DNA of 6,027 bases, taken from an uncultured Anaplasmataceae bacterium. GTDB lineage: Bacteria; Pseudomonadota; Alphaproteobacteria; Rickettsiales; CAIPFW01. The stretch is taken from positions 1-6,027 of the forward strand of contig CAIPFW010000070.1 of the NCBI GenBank assembly GCA_903864455.1, written 5' to 3'. The position numbers and the translations under genes are program-made. Within the stretch, counting starts at the first letter, position 1; each line of letters starts with the position of its first letter. Shown here piece after piece: positions 5,113 through 6,027 of this stretch. The notes under the pieces were generated by a model. The model was not told where the DNA came from, searched no databases, and worked only from the letters and a program-made list of their open reading frames with translations.

Positions 5113-6027
5113 TTGAAAATCTTCATTCGTGATAAATCATCTCTAATAGCTTGTTTATCAGGGACTGCTATATAATTAAATAATGCAAACGGTTTTACTT
5201 GTTTTCCTTGTGAATCAGTTATTTTAAATACACAATCTTGAATTGCTAAATTTTCAAGCTTAGTATTAGGATTGCGCAACATAGGCATGCACTCTAACTT
5301 AATTCCATCATTATTCGGGAACTTTAAAGATCTATTATTACCAACATCTCTAAAGGTTATATCGTTTATATTGTTTATTTTTGGATTATCTTTATAAGTA
5401 GCGGCAGCTCCTTCTGCGTGCAATAGTGGTGATTCATGAGAATATGTTGCTGATTCGAGATAAAATTTATTATATACATCGTCTTGTTTTAAGTTTCCAT
5501 ATCGATTGAAATCCTCAATTCCTGTAATTTTGATTATATTTTCTAATTTCTTTTTTGCTTCAGTTGTTGTTATTAATTTCGTAGTTGATGCTTTTGATGT
5601 TGTAGTTGACGCTTTTTCATCAGCAATTATAATATCGGTTGTATAACCTGCAGTAGAATTTAATTTATCATAACTGTCGGTGATTTCTACATCTTCATCA
5701 TCAGTATAATTTGAAATATTATAAGAATTATTCTGTTCGTATGTAGAATTCAATTTATGATAAAAATAAGGATTTGAGCTATTTGTAATAGCTTGTAAAG
5801 CATGTGGAGTGATTGTTATGTTGCCGTGGGAATGAGTATAAACAACGATATTATTTGTTGTTGATTTTTTCGCTTCAGGGCTTATTACATTAAGAACGAT
5901 GACCGCTATCGTCACCGCTAATCCTGTCAATAATAAAATTACAACCGTACAATATAGTATAGCATTACTTTGCTTTGGTCTGCTTTTTATTTCTTGATTT
6001 TCAACATCATTAATAAACCCATTGCAT
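5109..6027 (-). CDS. Unrecognised single-pass membrane protein with Thr/Asn-rich repeated stalk; 5' end outside window
   Basis: The minus-strand frame is open to the right edge, giving 305 visible residues without an in-frame ATG, so the start lies beyond the window. A TTG at 5930 falls in the middle of the membrane segment and is not a credible start. Visible residues 1-21 are hydrophilic; 22-48 form one long hydrophobic helix (AILYCTVVILLLTGLAV onward). About 50-165 is a low-complexity Thr/Ser/Asn/Tyr-rich stretch with duplicated KLNST and KASTT motifs. The remaining 140 residues look folded, with two cysteines in ECMPMLRNP and QDCVFKITD that could form a disulphide outside the cytoplasm. 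I recognise no family. The layout (short cytoplasmic end, signal anchor, flexible stalk, C-terminal domain) suggests an envelope or surface protein, but charge on the two sides of the helix does not settle its orientation. It converges on ubiB with overlapping stops, so it is a separate transcription unit. Confidence 0.75.
   Translation of the reverse strand, partial: CNGFINDVENQEIKSRPKQSNAILYCTVVILLLTGLAVTIAVIVLNVISPEAKKSTTNNIVVYTHSHGNITITPHALQAITNSSNPYFYHKLNSTYEQNNSYNISNYTDDEDVEITDSYDKLNSTAGYTTDIIIADEKASTTTSKASTTKLITTTEAKKKLENIIKITGIEDFNRYGNLKQDDVYNKFYLESATYSHESPLLHAEGAAATYKDNPKINNINDITFRDVGNNRSLKFPNNDGIKLECMPMLRNPNTKLENLAIQDCVFKITDSQGKQVKPFALFNYIAVPDKQAIRDDLSRMKIFN
5581..5616 (-). repeat. 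Tandem 21-base repeat encoding KASTT units
   Basis: GTAGTTGATGCTTTT (5581-5595) recurs as GTAGTTGACGCTTTT (5602-5616), 14 of 15 bases identical at a 21-base period. On the coding strand it gives two seven-residue units beginning KASTT inside the Thr-rich stalk, so the repeat can expand or contract without shifting frame. Confidence 0.65.
5653..5763 (-). repeat. Pair of 21-base direct repeats encoding KLNST, 90 bases apart
   Basis: Bases 5653-5673 and 5743-5763 agree at 19 of 21 positions and lie exactly 30 codons apart in one frame. Both encode a Y-(H/D)-K-L-N-S-T motif in the stalk of the membrane protein. This suggests an older internal duplication of about 30 codons that has otherwise diverged. 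Confidence 0.55.

Noticed and set aside
5928..5930. TTG start for the minus-strand gene at the right edge
   Set aside because: It lies inside the hydrophobic helix; the same frame continues to the window end and completes a full-length membrane segment.

Overview
The window is AT-rich throughout and reads like a host-associated alphaproteobacterium of the Rickettsiales/Holosporales kind. The reasons are strong A/T codon bias, Lys/Asn/Ile-rich proteins, short AT-rich spacers, a ubiquinone-pathway gene (ubiB) and a cytochrome b561. This is inference from composition and gene families; no rRNA or other strong taxonomic marker is present. Six protein genes fill nearly all of it, two of them running off the edges. 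I see no tRNA, rRNA, CRISPR, IS element or phage gene, and no gene-free stretch longer than about 140 bases.

Left half (1-3101, all + strand). Two adjacent genes, 16 bases apart, encode paralogues of the PgeF/YfiH (DUF152, 'laccase-domain') family. The downstream copy (1130-1897) keeps all three metal/catalytic positions (H64, C102, H119). The upstream copy (1-1113, cut by the window edge) keeps the fold signatures but has Tyr, Ala and Ser at those places, so it looks like a pseudoenzyme, and it carries an Asn-rich N-terminal extension. After a 139-base spacer with a plausible promoter comes a 354-residue protein (2037-3101). Its C-terminal half resembles protein N-terminal asparagine amidohydrolase (NTAN1) and the CheD glutamine deamidase, with a Thr-Cys-His triad at the expected spacing. 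PgeF/YfiH, CheD and the CNF1 toxin are classed in one structural superfamily, so three consecutive genes appear to share one cysteine-hydrolase-like fold: one catalytically intact, one apparently dead, one deamidase-like. This is the most interesting feature of the window.

Right half (3115-6027). A cytochrome b561-type membrane protein (3115-3639, - strand) converges on the deamidase-like gene and diverges from ubiB (3778-5112, + strand). Both act around ubiquinone: UbiB in its biosynthesis, cytochrome b561 as a quinone-linked electron carrier. ubiB uses mainly CGN arginine codons, while the deamidase-like gene uses almost only AGA/AGG. Converging on ubiB, with the two stop codons overlapping in a shared TTAA, is an unrecognised single-pass membrane protein (5109-6027, - strand, start outside the window) with a Thr/Asn-rich, internally repeated stalk and a C-terminal domain with two cysteines.
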